A stretch of 64,000 nt of DNA from Candidatus Scybalocola faecavium. Its GTDB lineage: Bacteria > Bacillota > Clostridia > Lachnospirales > Lachnospiraceae. Under the pieces are notes generated by a model. The model did not search any database. It was not told the origin of the DNA and worked only from the letters and a program-made list of their open reading frames with translations. A program made the position numbers and the translations under genes. The DNA lies in the NCBI GenBank assembly GCA_018713145.1, contig DVFP01000019.1, positions 124,001 to 188,000 on the forward strand. The letters run 5' to 3'. Position 1 is the stretch's first letter, and each line of letters starts with the position of its first letter. This document shows, piece after piece, positions 52,009 to 61,821 of the stretch.

Positions 52009-53982
52009 TTACTCAAATGTTGCGATTACAGTCTGGGCTGCTTTCGCATCCATACCGGTAACAAACTTAATATTTTTTGCATCACCTTCACCGGTAATGA
52101 TCACTGCAGTGGTCTTTGGATGACCGGCAGCTTTGATCTTTTCCGGTGAAAATGTAATCAAAGGATCACCGCAGCGAACAGCATCCCCTTCTTTTACATG
52201 GAGGGTAAAGCCATCGCCGTTCATATCTACTGTATCAATACCTACATGGATCAAAATCTCCATACCATTCTCAAGGACAAGACCGCAGGCATGGCCGGAA
52301 TCTGCCATAACCACACCTACAGTGGCATCCGCCGGCGCGTAAACAGTATCGCCGTCCGGCTCAATGCCTACGCCATCCCCCATGATCTTCTGGGAAAATA
52401 CTTCATCCGGCATTTCTTCAATAGGCATTACCCGTCCGGTCAACGGAGCTTTTAATACCATAGTTTCATAGGATGCAGCACTGTCATCAGCGCCGTTTTC
52501 GTCATTTGAAACGTTTTCTTTTTCCTGGACCGCCGGTGTCCCGGTTTCCGCTTTTTCTTCAATTCCTTTCTGCTCATTGGTCAGTTTTTTGGAACCTACA
52601 GCAAAGGTAAGAACAAAAGGCACTACCACAGCAACGATCATAGCGATCAGAAAGTACAGGTAAAACTCCGGTTTAATGGATAAAATGCCCGGCAGTCCGC
52701 CTACACCAATACTTAAAGCCTCTACACCGCAGCCTACAGAAATCATCGCAGCAATCGCCGAACCGATCATACCGCAGATCAGAGGAAACTTATACTTTAA
52801 GTTGACACCAAAAAGGGCGGGTTCTGTAACACCCAGGTAACAGGAAATACATGCCGGCACATTGACCTGCTGGGCACGTTCATTTTTCTTTTGCAGGAAA
52901 GACATAGCCAGTACACTGGATCCCTGGGCAATGTTGCTTAAGGCGATCATCGGCCACAAAATGGTTCCTCCGGTAGTATTTACCAACTGGCTATCAATAG
53001 CATTGGTCATATGATGGAGACCTGTCATGACAATAGGTGCATAGATCAGTCCAAAAACTGCGGCAAACAGCCACCGCACATTGCTGGTCAGCCCGAGGTT
53101 TACAACAAAGGCGATAGCATCGCCGATGCGCCAGCCGATCGGTCCCACAACAGCATGGGCGATAAACACGGCCGGAACAAGGGAACAGAAAGGAACAACG
53201 ATCATGCTCACCACTTCAGGACAATGTTTTTTGAAGAACTTTTCCAAAAATACAAGAACAAATCCTGCCATAATGGCGGTGATCACCTGTCCCTGGTAGC
53301 CGATCATCTGGATCTTGAAAAATCCAAAATCCCAAACCGGGATAGATTCTGCCGTAGCCACATCAAAACCGTTTAACAGCTGAGGCGATACTAAGGTCAG
53401 GCCAAGGATGATACCCAGAATCTGAGTATTACCCATTTTCTTGGTAATGGACCAGACGATACCTACAGGCAGCAAGTGGAACACGGCCTCGCCGATGAGC
53501 CATAAAAAGCTGTACAAACCGGCCCAGAACTGGGAAATATCCGCCAGGCTTTGAGTTCCGTTGTTAAAAAAGTTGATTTCACCAATAACATTTCTGAAGC
53601 CTAATACAAGACCTCCGCAGATCAGGGCTGGGATAATAGGCGCAAAAATCTCACCCAAAGCACCCATGATCCTCTGGGGAAGGGACTGGTTGGTCTTTGC
53701 CGCCTGCTTTACCGCATCTTTGCTGACCCCTTCAATACCTGCATACTTGGTAAACTCGTTGTAAAAGTTGGCCACATCATTACCAATGATCACCTGGTAC
53801 TGTCCGGCCTGGGTAAATGTTCCCTTAACACAGTCGATCTCGTTGATCTTTTTTTCGTCGGCTTTGGACGGATCCGTAAGGACAAAGCGCATACGGGTCA
53901 TACAGTGGGAAACTGCCTGTATGTTTTGTTTTCCGCCAATGAAATCCAGCAGTTGTTTGACTTGCTCATCATACTTAGCCAT
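52009..53982 (-). CDS. treB: Trehalose PTS EIIBCA component
   Basis: A PTS permease with IIB (Cys in SHCMTRMRFVLTD, about residues 30-42), a ten-segment IIC, and a fused C-terminal IIA of the glucose type (APLTGRVMPIEEM, phospho-His in ILIHVGIDTV). Many TreB proteins lack IIA. Start ATG 53980-53982 follows GGGAGG. It would take up and phosphorylate trehalose, with HPr as donor. Controlled by the operators just upstream. Confidence 0.95.
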   Translation of the reverse strand: MAKYDEQVKQLLDFIGGKQNIQAVSHCMTRMRFVLTDPSKADEKKINEIDCVKGTFTQAGQYQVIIGNDVANFYNEFTKYAGIEGVSKDAVKQAAKTNQSLPQRIMGALGEIFAPIIPALICGGLVLGFRNVIGEINFFNNGTQSLADISQFWAGLYSFLWLIGEAVFHLLPVGIVWSITKKMGNTQILGIILGLTLVSPQLLNGFDVATAESIPVWDFGFFKIQMIGYQGQVITAIMAGFVLVFLEKFFKKHCPEVVSMIVVPFCSLVPAVFIAHAVVGPIGWRIGDAIAFVVNLGLTSNVRWLFAAVFGLIYAPIVMTGLHHMTNAIDSQLVNTTGGTILWPMIALSNIAQGSSVLAMSFLQKKNERAQQVNVPACISCYLGVTEPALFGVNLKYKFPLICGMIGSAIAAMISVGCGVEALSIGVGGLPGILSIKPEFYLYFLIAMIVAVVVPFVLTFAVGSKKLTNEQKGIEEKAETGTPAVQEKENVSNDENGADDSAASYETMVLKAPLTGRVMPIEEMPDEVFSQKIMGDGVGIEPDGDTVYAPADATVGVVMADSGHACGLVLENGMEILIHVGIDTVDMNGDGFTLHVKEGDAVRCGDPLITFSPEKIKAAGHPKTTAVIITGEGDAKNIKFVTGMDAKAAQTVIATFE

Positions 53983-54005
53983 TACTATACCTCCCTGTAA
54001 CACGT

Positions 54006-54052
54006 AACTTGTTTGAACAAGTTCATAATAACAAACTTGTCTAACAAGTCAA
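54006..54052 (-). promoter_or_regulatory. treB promoter with two TreR operators
   Basis: TTGACT (54052-54047) and TATTAT (54030-54025), 16 bp apart, form the promoter. Palindrome ACTTGT-CTA-ACAAGT (54035-54049) covers the spacer, and AACTTGTT-TG-AACAAGTT (54006-54023) covers the start site. Confidence 0.8.
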
Positions 54053-54070
54053 TCCCTTTTTTATCTCTTC

Positions 54071-54098
54071 TTGACATTTTCGGCAGCTTTATTATAAT
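54071..54098 (+). promoter_or_regulatory. Promoter of treR
   Basis: Consensus TTGACA (54071-54076) and TATAAT (54093-54098), 16 bp apart. A partial operator (GTTTAAACAAGTTTAC, from 54118) lies near the transcript start, suggesting weak autoregulation. Confidence 0.8.
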
Positions 54099-54202
54099 GA
54101 AAAATAGATGCTCAGATGTTTAAACAAGTTTACTGTATTTTGCGGCAGATTTCCAAAGCTGAGCACACGGATCTGCCGCTGTCATTTTGCGGAGGTTGCT
54201 AC

Positions 54203-54931
54203 ATGCCTAAAATCAAATATGATCACATTTATAAAGATATAAAAGCAAAAATCGAGACCGGAGAATATGAATTTCAGGCAATGCTCCCCTCGGAACATAC
54301 CTTAGTGTCAGAGTACGGCTGTTCCAGAAACACGATCCGCCGTGCCATTGCCGCTTTAGTCAAAGACGGCTATGTTCAGACCATGCAGGGCAAAGGGGTC
54401 CGCAATATTTTCCAGCCGGTGGAGCCAAATTCATTTATCCTTGGGAGCATTGAGTCTTTTAAAGAATCTTCGATCCGAAACCACCGGAAAGGAACAACCC
54501 GGGTTGTTGCCTTTACCCAGCTTCACGCAGATGCAAAGATAGCAAAAAAAACCGGCTTTGCTCAGGGAACACTGTTATATTATGTCCAACGGGTCCATTA
54601 TCTGGACGGAAAAGCCCTGATCTTAAACCATAATTACTTCCGTCAGGATTTGGTGCCGGGCCTGACGCCTCAAATCGCCGCTCAGTCGATCTATGACTAT
54701 ATTGAAAAAGAACTTCATATGACCATCGTTACTTCCAAACGGATCATGACAGTGGAAAAAATGACCCAGATTGATGAAAAGTATCTTGACCTTAATGATT
54801 ATAACTGCCTGGCCGTGGTTACCAGCCAGACTTATAATGACCAGGGAGAAATGTTCGAATACACCCAGTCCCGCCACCGTCCGGATTATTTCCGTTTTCA
54901 GGATAATGCTGTGCGCCGCCCTGTCAGTTGA
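54203..54931 (+). CDS. treR: Trehalose operon repressor, GntR/UTRA
   Basis: Winged-helix N-terminus (KYDHIYKDIKAKIETGEY, then LVSEYGCSRNTIRRAI) and C-terminal UTRA domain that should bind trehalose-6-phosphate. 242 residues. Start ATG 54203 follows GGAGG. Divergent from treB and flanked by repeated ACTTGT/ACAAGT operators. Confidence 0.94.
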   Translation: MPKIKYDHIYKDIKAKIETGEYEFQAMLPSEHTLVSEYGCSRNTIRRAIAALVKDGYVQTMQGKGVRNIFQPVEPNSFILGSIESFKESSIRNHRKGTTRVVAFTQLHADAKIAKKTGFAQGTLLYYVQRVHYLDGKALILNHNYFRQDLVPGLTPQIAAQSIYDYIEKELHMTIVTSKRIMTVEKMTQIDEKYLDLNDYNCLAVVTSQTYNDQGEMFEYTQSRHRPDYFRFQDNAVRRPVS

Positions 54932-55108
54932 TCTTCTGTCCAAAACCGGCGCACGATTTGATCGACAACGCTGCCCTTATTAGTATGGGCAGATACCGTC
55001 CATATTATCAGTTCTGTCATATCCCATGCCTATTTGCCGTGCAGTATAACATAAAATATCCGGGAATTTCATAAGCTTATATCAAATCCCTCTGAAGGAA
55101 TCAACGCT

Positions 55109-55882
55109 ATGAAATCCCAATCCCTTAGTCTTTTTTTCCGGACCGGCTGCTTTGTGGCAGCCTGCCTTCTTACCGGGCTGGCAGTATGGAAATTTGCCGC
55201 CCCGTCAATCCTTACGGCAGCTTCCTCAAACACACGAAAAATCCCTATTTATTCCGTTGAAACCGATGCACCTAAGGTGGCCCTTTCCTTTGACGCGGCC
55301 TGGGGCAATGAAGAAACCGGAGCGCTTCTGGATATTCTGGCCAAACACAATGTCCATGCCACATTTTTTATGACCGGCCAATGGGTAGAATGTTACCCGG
55401 AAGATGTAAAGGCCATTGCCGCTGCAGGCCATGATCTTGGCAATCATTCTCAAAATCATAAGGAGATGTCCTGTCTTTCAGCCTCTGAATGTGCCCGGGA
55501 AATCCAGCAGGTTCACGATCAGGTCAAAGCCCTTACGGGAATTGACATGACACTTTTCCGCCCGCCTTATGGAGATTACGATGACCAGCTTATCGAAGTA
55601 GCCTCCGGTATGGGCTATCATGTGATCCAGTGGAACGTGGACAGCCTTGACTGGAAGGATTATGGAGCCCAGGATATTGTTTCCCGGGTACTAAACCACA
55701 AAAATCTCTGCAATGGCTCTATTATCCTTATGCATAACGGGGCAAAATATACAAAAGACGCCCTGGAACAGGTGATTACCGGACTTCAGGAGAAGGGTTA
55801 TGAAATCGTGCCCATTTCCCAGCTGATCTACACTGAAAATTATACAACCGACCATACAGGACGCCAAATGCCCGCATCCTGA
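55109..55882 (+). CDS. PdaB-like polysaccharide deacetylase
   Basis: NodB-fold deacetylase with an N-terminal membrane anchor or signal (about residues 10-35). Motif 1 SFDAAWGNEET has DAA where classical enzymes have DDG, as in PdaB-type sporulation proteins. Metal His pair NHSQNH, motif 3 FRPPYGDYD and the C-terminal HNG. Length 257. It may trim spore or cell-wall glycans. Not in an obvious operon. Confidence 0.85.
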   Translation: MKSQSLSLFFRTGCFVAACLLTGLAVWKFAAPSILTAASSNTRKIPIYSVETDAPKVALSFDAAWGNEETGALLDILAKHNVHATFFMTGQWVECYPEDVKAIAAAGHDLGNHSQNHKEMSCLSASECAREIQQVHDQVKALTGIDMTLFRPPYGDYDDQLIEVASGMGYHVIQWNVDSLDWKDYGAQDIVSRVLNHKNLCNGSIILMHNGAKYTKDALEQVITGLQEKGYEIVPISQLIYTENYTTDHTGRQMPAS

Positions 55883-56004
55883 ATCACCCCGGAGCCCACA
55901 TCCAGCCGCCAGTAAAAATCCATTTAAAATCACCTGCGGCGATGGGATTTTTGCACTCTAAATTCTGCAGCCCCCAAAGCTTTTACCCTGGAATTTTCAT
56001 AAGC

Positions 56005-56046
56005 GCCATGGTATAATAGCCGCGAAGGCGGCTATTATACCATGGC
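56005..56046. repeat. 19-bp perfect palindrome with TATAAT core
   Basis: GCCATGGTATAATAGCCGC (56005-56023) and its exact complement (56028-56046) flank a GAAG loop, 25 bp before the ydcF-type start. TATAAT-like sequence occurs on both strands; no T run follows. Confidence 0.85.
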
Positions 56047-56071
56047 CAAAAGTACGCAGCAGGGGGGTAAT

Positions 56072-56719
56072 ATGGATTTTTTAGATGAATTGACAAAATT
56101 AGTATTTCTTGAAGATACGCCGGAAAAATCGGATATTATCTTTATTCCGGGAGGAAGCTATGGAACACTGGCGCATACGGCGGCCAAGCTGTACATGGAG
56201 GGCTATGCCCCCTATATCCTCCCTTCCGGAAAATATTCAAAAACCGTGGGACATTTTGAAGGATCAAAAGATGAACCGCCTATTTTTTCTGACCGAACCT
56301 TTGCTACAGAATGGGAATTTTTAAAAGCGATCCTCCTGGCAGACGGCGTAGACTCTGCATCCATCTTAAAGGAAGATCAGGCTACATATACCTATGAAAA
56401 TGCCATTTATTCCCGTCAGGTCACAGACCGCCTTGGTCTCCACATCCGTCAGGCGATCATCTGCTGCCAGGCATATCACGCCCGCAGGTGCCGACTGTAC
56501 TATGAGGTTTTATATCCGGAAACCCGTTTTCTCATCTGCCCCACCATTACCCGGGGAATTTCAAAAGATAACTGGTTCCTGGACAAAGACAAGATTTCTA
56601 CTGTCCTTGGAGAAATTTCCCGCATCGGCGGCCAGTTCCACCAAATCGTCCATCAGTACGGCGCAAAAAAGGAGGAAATCCCGCAAGGGGATACCCAAAT
56701 GGCCAAAAGACAGGCCTAA
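56072..56719 (+). CDS. YdcF/SanA-family protein (DUF218)
   Basis: 215 residues with the DUF218 pattern: IIFIPGGSYGTLAHTAAKLY early, then ESTYT-like DQATYTYENAIYS and CCQAYHARRC. Family members act in envelope or nucleotide metabolism, without an exact reaction. Start ATG 56072 follows AGGGGGG; a longer frame lies in the palindrome. The last 17 residues (EEIPQGDTQMAKRQA) are encoded by the first copy of the 53-bp repeat, so the original C-terminus was altered. Confidence 0.85.
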   Translation: MDFLDELTKLVFLEDTPEKSDIIFIPGGSYGTLAHTAAKLYMEGYAPYILPSGKYSKTVGHFEGSKDEPPIFSDRTFATEWEFLKAILLADGVDSASILKEDQATYTYENAIYSRQVTDRLGLHIRQAIICCQAYHARRCRLYYEVLYPETRFLICPTITRGISKDNWFLDKDKISTVLGEISRIGGQFHQIVHQYGAKKEEIPQGDTQMAKRQA

Positions 56720-56774
56720 ATAAGGAGGAAATCCCGCAAGGGGATACCTAGATGGCCAAAAGACAGGCCTAAAT
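56669..56774 (+). repeat. Two tandem copies of a 53-bp element
   Basis: Copies 56669-56721 and 56722-56774 differ at two bases. Each contains AAGGAGGAAAT, a CCCGCAAGGGG hairpin and a GGCC...GGCC hairpin. The first overlaps the ydcF-type gene end; a third AAGGAGGAAAT follows and serves as the galM RBS. Confidence 0.92.
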
Positions 56775-56789
56775 AAGGAGGAAATTGTA

Positions 56790-57842
56790 ATGACAACGGT
56801 ATCAAAAAAACTTTTTGACACACTGGATGGCCAGAACGTTTATGAATATACTCTGACCAACAAAAAAGGAAACTTTATTAAGGTTATCAATTATGGAGTT
56901 ACCATCACATCGATTACATTAAACACAGAAAACGGCCCTGTAGACGTTGTCTTAGGGTATAATACTATTAAAGACTACAAAAATAACGGCGGTTACCTGG
57001 GCGCCTGCATCGGCCGGGTTGGCAACCGAATCGGGAATGCCCGCTTTACATTAAACGGCACAGAATATATCCTTGCTGCCAATGACGGCGTCAATCATCT
57101 CCATGGCGGCTTACGCGGTTTCGACAAGCATATTTTTAATATTGAAGAAATCCCCGGCGGGATCCGGGCCAGCCGTATATCCCAGGATGGAGAGGAAAAT
57201 TATCCCGGTAATTTAAACGTCTCCGTGGATTATCTTTGGGACGATGAAAACCGGCTCACCTTGTCCTACCATGCAGTCTGCGATAAAGACACGATCATTA
57301 ATCTGACCAACCACAGCTATTTTAACTTATCCGGAGAGTCTGACGGTTCTGTTCTGGATCATATATTAACGATCCATGCCTCTGCATTTACAGAAAATGA
57401 CGAAGGCTGTCTGCCGACAGGGACGCTTTTGCCTGTAGAACATACGCCTTTTGATTTTCGTCAGCCCAAGGCCATCGGACAAGATATAAACCAGAAAGAT
57501 GAACAGTTAAAGCGTGGCCGGGGATATGACCATAATTTCTGCCTGGACGGCAGCGGTATGCGTCAGGTTGCCCGGGCAAAATCCCCAAAAACCGGCATTG
57601 CCATGGATGTTTACACAGACCTTCCAGGCGTTCAATTTTACAGCGGAAATTCTCTGGAGGGGCAGAAAGGCAAGTCCGGTACTGCCTATGTTCCCCGCAG
57701 CGGTTTTTGCCTGGAAACCCAGTATTATCCTAATGCCATGGCCTGCAAAAACTTTCCTTCCATTATCTTAAAGGCCGGGGAAACCTATGATTCTGCCACA
57801 GTCTATGCCTTTAATGTAAATGATCCGGACCTTCAGGCATGA
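56790..57842 (+). CDS. galM: Aldose 1-epimerase (galactose mutarotase)
   Basis: Interconverts alpha and beta anomers of galactose or glucose. Conserved VNHLHGG and NHSYFNLSG (catalytic His) and the late catalytic Glu (CLETQYYPNAM) are present. 350 residues. AAGGAGGAAAT precedes the ATG. Overlaps none; membrane protein gene follows 16 bp later. Confidence 0.94.
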   Translation: MTTVSKKLFDTLDGQNVYEYTLTNKKGNFIKVINYGVTITSITLNTENGPVDVVLGYNTIKDYKNNGGYLGACIGRVGNRIGNARFTLNGTEYILAANDGVNHLHGGLRGFDKHIFNIEEIPGGIRASRISQDGEENYPGNLNVSVDYLWDDENRLTLSYHAVCDKDTIINLTNHSYFNLSGESDGSVLDHILTIHASAFTENDEGCLPTGTLLPVEHTPFDFRQPKAIGQDINQKDEQLKRGRGYDHNFCLDGSGMRQVARAKSPKTGIAMDVYTDLPGVQFYSGNSLEGQKGKSGTAYVPRSGFCLETQYYPNAMACKNFPSIILKAGETYDSATVYAFNVNDPDLQA

Positions 57843-57858
57843 TCAGGAAATGACGGTT

Positions 57859-59856
57859 ATGAAAAAGCTTCCTTTTATTTGTGTGATCCTGGCAGTTATA
57901 GCCATTGTCATGGAATTGTTTTTATTTAATTTCCGCACCTTTGAATCCATGACGTTTCCCCCGGTATCCGGCTACACTCTGACTGATGAAAAAGGACAGG
58001 CCGTAAATACCGGCCAAACTCTTGCCGCTGATAAAAATGGCAATGTGACCTTTTTTGTGGAAAATATCAATGCCACGGTCCAAAATCTTTATCTGGACGT
58101 TTTTGCCCCTTTATCAGACAGTTCCAGCCTGTCCATCCAGCTTTACGCCAGAGATGAAGGAAACAACCAGTATTATGACCTGCCTCAGATCACACTTTCC
58201 ACGGTAAGAGAATCCGGCAAATACATCCGGCTGAATTTAAGCGGTAAGGCAAAAAGCCTTCAGATCATTTTAAAAGATGTACCTGACGATACCATTATCC
58301 TTAAGGACATAGGATTAAACTGCCGCCGGCCCCTGGACTTTTCACCGGCCCGTCTGGCTGCAGTGTACATTCTTTTGCTGATCCTGTTTGCAATCCGTCC
58401 TGCCTCTTCCATTTACCGGATCAAATACAGGATCCGCAGACCTGTCCAGACGGCTGTAATCACCGGTCTTATGCTGGCAGAACTGGCTATTGCCTCCGGC
58501 ATTGCCATGGGAAATACAACCTACTGTGACCCGCCCTGGGCACACCATTATCAATATCACGAGCTGGCTGTTTCTCTTACAGAAGGACACTTTTACCTGG
58601 ATATTGAACCCTCCCAAGCGCTGCTGGATATGGAAAATCCTTACGATAACGGCCAGAGGTCCCAGGATCATGTGGAGGCCCAGTGGGATACGGCATTTTA
58701 TAACGGCAAATACTACTGCTATTTCGGCATACTGCCTGTGCTGGTCTATTATCTGCCCTGGTATCTTTTCACCGGCACCGCATTTCCCACCTTTGTGGGC
58801 ATTATCATTAACACAGCAGTGATCATCGCCGGTATAACCTGCCTTTTGCACCGGTTCATAAAAAGATATTTTAATCATATATCCTTTGGCGTGTTTCTCC
58901 TGCTCCAGACTTCCATGGTTTTAGGGTGCGGCGTCCTTTTATGTGTCCACCCTCCTACCTTCTACAATATGCCCGGCTCCATGGCCCTGGCTCTCACCCT
59001 TTGGGGACTTTACTGCTGGATACGCGCTTTGGAGGGCAGGCCGGAAAAGGGTCAGGACATAGACAAAGCGCTGCCGGCCGTGTGTCAGCCGGATACGCGT
59101 TTTCTGGCAGGCGGGGCTCTTCTTATGGCTTTAGTAGCGGCCTGCCGGCCTCAAATGCTGGTGGGAAGCTTTCTGATCCTGCCGTTTTTCTGGCAGTATG
59201 TAAAGGAAAGCTTTTCCCGATCCGGGGAGCGAAAAGCATTGTTTATAAGGATCTTCTGGACAGCCCTGCCTTATGTGATCGTTGCCGGGCTGCTGATGTA
59301 TTATAACTGGGCCCGTTTTGGCTCCCCCTTTGATTTTGGAGCCAACTATAACCTGACTACCAATGATATGACTCACCGGGGCTTTCATTTAGATCGGCTG
59401 CCTTTTGGCTTATTTATGTATCTGATCCAGCCGCCGGAATTTACAGGAACATTTCCTTTTATGACCCCATCCCATATTGACACTAATTACCAGGGCACAA
59501 CCATTATGGAAACCATGTACGGAGGATTTTTCTGGTTTAATCTGATCACCGGCGCCGTGCTGTTTATCCGTCAGGCAAAAAACAGCCTGAAAGAAAAAGG
59601 CTTGTGGGGTATTACTGTTTTGTCCCTTGTCATGGCAGTAGTGGTGGTATGCGCCGACATTCAGATGGCCGGCATCCTTCAGCGCTATGGCTGTGACTTT
59701 GGTATCTTTTTCATGATCCCATCTGTCCTGATCCTAATGGCCCTCTACAACCGGGCCTGGAAAAAGCCGGCATTGAAAAAAGCCTTAACAAAAATATTTT
59801 TCCTGGTTTTTATAGGTACGGTTGTTGTCAATTTCTTTTGGGTTTTGGCAAAGTAA
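57859..59856 (+). CDS. Large polytopic membrane protein, GT-C-like
   Basis: About 665 residues. A signal-anchor (LPFICVILAVIAIVMELFLF) is followed by an outer beta-rich domain (about 35-170) and then 10-12 membrane segments. This layout, with loop DPPWAHHYQYHELAVSLTEG after an early membrane pair, resembles lipid-linked-sugar glycosyltransferases (GT39/GT-C). Start uncertain: ATG 57859 is taken; 57850 is possible. Substrate unknown. Confidence 0.7.
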   Translation: MKKLPFICVILAVIAIVMELFLFNFRTFESMTFPPVSGYTLTDEKGQAVNTGQTLAADKNGNVTFFVENINATVQNLYLDVFAPLSDSSSLSIQLYARDEGNNQYYDLPQITLSTVRESGKYIRLNLSGKAKSLQIILKDVPDDTIILKDIGLNCRRPLDFSPARLAAVYILLLILFAIRPASSIYRIKYRIRRPVQTAVITGLMLAELAIASGIAMGNTTYCDPPWAHHYQYHELAVSLTEGHFYLDIEPSQALLDMENPYDNGQRSQDHVEAQWDTAFYNGKYYCYFGILPVLVYYLPWYLFTGTAFPTFVGIIINTAVIIAGITCLLHRFIKRYFNHISFGVFLLLQTSMVLGCGVLLCVHPPTFYNMPGSMALALTLWGLYCWIRALEGRPEKGQDIDKALPAVCQPDTRFLAGGALLMALVAACRPQMLVGSFLILPFFWQYVKESFSRSGERKALFIRIFWTALPYVIVAGLLMYYNWARFGSPFDFGANYNLTTNDMTHRGFHLDRLPFGLFMYLIQPPEFTGTFPFMTPSHIDTNYQGTTIMETMYGGFFWFNLITGAVLFIRQAKNSLKEKGLWGITVLSLVMAVVVVCADIQMAGILQRYGCDFGIFFMIPSVLILMALYNRAWKKPALKKALTKIFFLVFIGTVVVNFFWVLAK

Positions 59857-59880
59857 GGGGGCGGCCATATGGCTGCCCCC
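59857..59880. terminator. Terminator between convergent genes
   Basis: GGGGGC-G-GCCATATGGC-T-GCCCCC forms a near-perfect palindrome directly after the membrane-protein stop codon, followed by T-rich sequence. Confidence 0.7.
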
Positions 59881-59918
59881 TGTACTTTATTTTTATAAAA
59901 TTCTGCTGCATTTTACCA

Positions 59919-61736
59919 TTATTCGCCCAGATCAAAATTTTCTGCAGAGGCTCTTGCCTCATCGTAAAGCTCCTGGATCTCTGCAGCTGCCTGGTCATAA
60001 TTTTTATCCTTTAAAGATTCCATGGCTTCTTTCTTAGCTGCGTCAAACTCTTCCTGAGTCGCTGCCATAATACATTTTACTCCCTGGACATTCATATACT
60101 GGTCGCACTGAGAAAGGATATTTAATGTATCCGCGCTGGGCGACTGAACCAGTGTGGTATAAAGGATATATTTGTTAATGGAATTTACATCTCCATTTTG
60201 CCACATTTCATAGAGAGCCTCGCCTGGGAAGGAAATTTCTGTGCCTAACTGCTGAGTATAATACTCACAGTAAGATTTATCCACATCTGTAAGATTTTCT
60301 ACCTTCTGTTCATTGGATTTTAACAGGTTAGCAGTCCCGCCGTCAGAGAGAATCTGAAGCTCGGAAAAACCGCAAAGCTTATTATAGATCGTCACGCCGG
60401 TTGTTGTTGTATAATTGGAATCGGTCTTTGACATTTGAACAAACTCTTCTGTAGGCTGAGGATTACCGTTTTCATCATATTCCCAATGGGTGCCTTCCAC
60501 ACCGCTGTAGATCAGCCGTGCGCCTTCCTCAGAATTAAGAAAATCCAAAAGCTGAATGGCCTTTTCCGGATGCTCGCAGTTGGTGGTAATAGCATTAGCG
60601 TAGTCAATACCGCTGCCTAAAGGTGCATTTGGTGTTACAATGCCGGAAATATATTCATATCCGTCATAAGGAAGCTTTTCAAATCCCCAATCCTCATGTC
60701 CGTTAGCAATAAAGGTATCATTGATCGGATCCGACTGCCAGCTGGCGTAAGTCATAAGAACCTGGCCATTACTGCATTTTTCCCAATACTGGTCATTTTT
60801 CATTGTAAAAGCTTCCGGATCCAGGATTCCCATGTTGTACGCCTTGTTATAAAATTCCAGAGATTCCCAGAAGGCTTCACTGTTGTACATCGACTCAATC
60901 GTATCTGTCTCTACATTCAAAAGAGTACCGTTCGTCAGATCATTGTATCCCATTTCCCGCACATTAGCTAAATACCAGGGCCACAGTCCCCAATCACTCC
61001 ATCCACTGATGGCATAAATGGTTTTTCCGTCAGCAAGATCCTGCTCCCGGGCATAATCCTGCATCTGCTTTAATACATTCAGGAAATCATCCGTTGTTTT
61101 AATCTCCGGACATCCGATAGCTTCATAAATATCCCAGCGTACCATAATGCCTACATTAGCAATAGTATAGCTAATGTCCGGATTTTCCTCGTCTGCAACA
61201 TAAGCATTAACCGGAAGAAAATAGATTTTATCTTCCCCATTGCTGGCAAACTGCCTGGAATACTCAAGGCGCTGAGGAAAATTTTTCTTAATATTTTCTC
61301 CATACTCCTCGATCAGATCATCCAGTGCCAGCAAATGACCGCCGCTGATAAGGGTACTGGAATCAACCCCCTGCTGAGCCGGGTTTGTATAAATAATATC
61401 CGGCAGATCGCCCCCGGCTACAAGAAGGCTAAACTTCTGGGAATCCCCCTGGACAATATCCATCTTGATCCCAAGCTTCTCTTCAATGGCTTTTGCCACA
61501 TCATTATCCTGGATTCCCGGAGACATAACCTCCGAATTCCAAATCGTTAAAGTTACCACCTCATCATCAGAAACGGCATCATTTCCGGCCGAACTTTCTC
61601 CGGAAGTATTTGTATCGGCTGCATCTGCAACACCGCTTTCCGAACCTTCGGAATTTCCGCATCCGGCCATGGATGCTGTAAGCAGCATCGTTAACCCCAT
61701 TGTCAATGCTGTTGCCATGATCGTTCTTTTTTTCAT
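59919..61736 (-). CDS. Sugar ABC transporter solute-binding lipoprotein
   Basis: A 605-residue family-1 extracellular binding protein with lipobox SMAGC (about residue 26) and an acidic Ser/Gly linker. Conserved ADL-type segment LVAGGDLPDIIYTNPAQQG and C-terminal EEFDAAKKEAMESL. Size suits the LplA-type group that binds oligosaccharides. It is the last gene of the transporter operon; the ATPase is not present and may be shared. Confidence 0.88.
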   Translation of the reverse strand: MKKRTIMATALTMGLTMLLTASMAGCGNSEGSESGVADAADTNTSGESSAGNDAVSDDEVVTLTIWNSEVMSPGIQDNDVAKAIEEKLGIKMDIVQGDSQKFSLLVAGGDLPDIIYTNPAQQGVDSSTLISGGHLLALDDLIEEYGENIKKNFPQRLEYSRQFASNGEDKIYFLPVNAYVADEENPDISYTIANVGIMVRWDIYEAIGCPEIKTTDDFLNVLKQMQDYAREQDLADGKTIYAISGWSDWGLWPWYLANVREMGYNDLTNGTLLNVETDTIESMYNSEAFWESLEFYNKAYNMGILDPEAFTMKNDQYWEKCSNGQVLMTYASWQSDPINDTFIANGHEDWGFEKLPYDGYEYISGIVTPNAPLGSGIDYANAITTNCEHPEKAIQLLDFLNSEEGARLIYSGVEGTHWEYDENGNPQPTEEFVQMSKTDSNYTTTTGVTIYNKLCGFSELQILSDGGTANLLKSNEQKVENLTDVDKSYCEYYTQQLGTEISFPGEALYEMWQNGDVNSINKYILYTTLVQSPSADTLNILSQCDQYMNVQGVKCIMAATQEEFDAAKKEAMESLKDKNYDQAAAEIQELYDEARASAENFDLGE

Positions 61737-61821
61737 ATCCTTCTCTCCTTTTTATTCTTATTTATGCTGTAACCTACAGTATAAAAGTCATCCCTTTTAG
61801 AACATTGTTTTTAAACACTCG

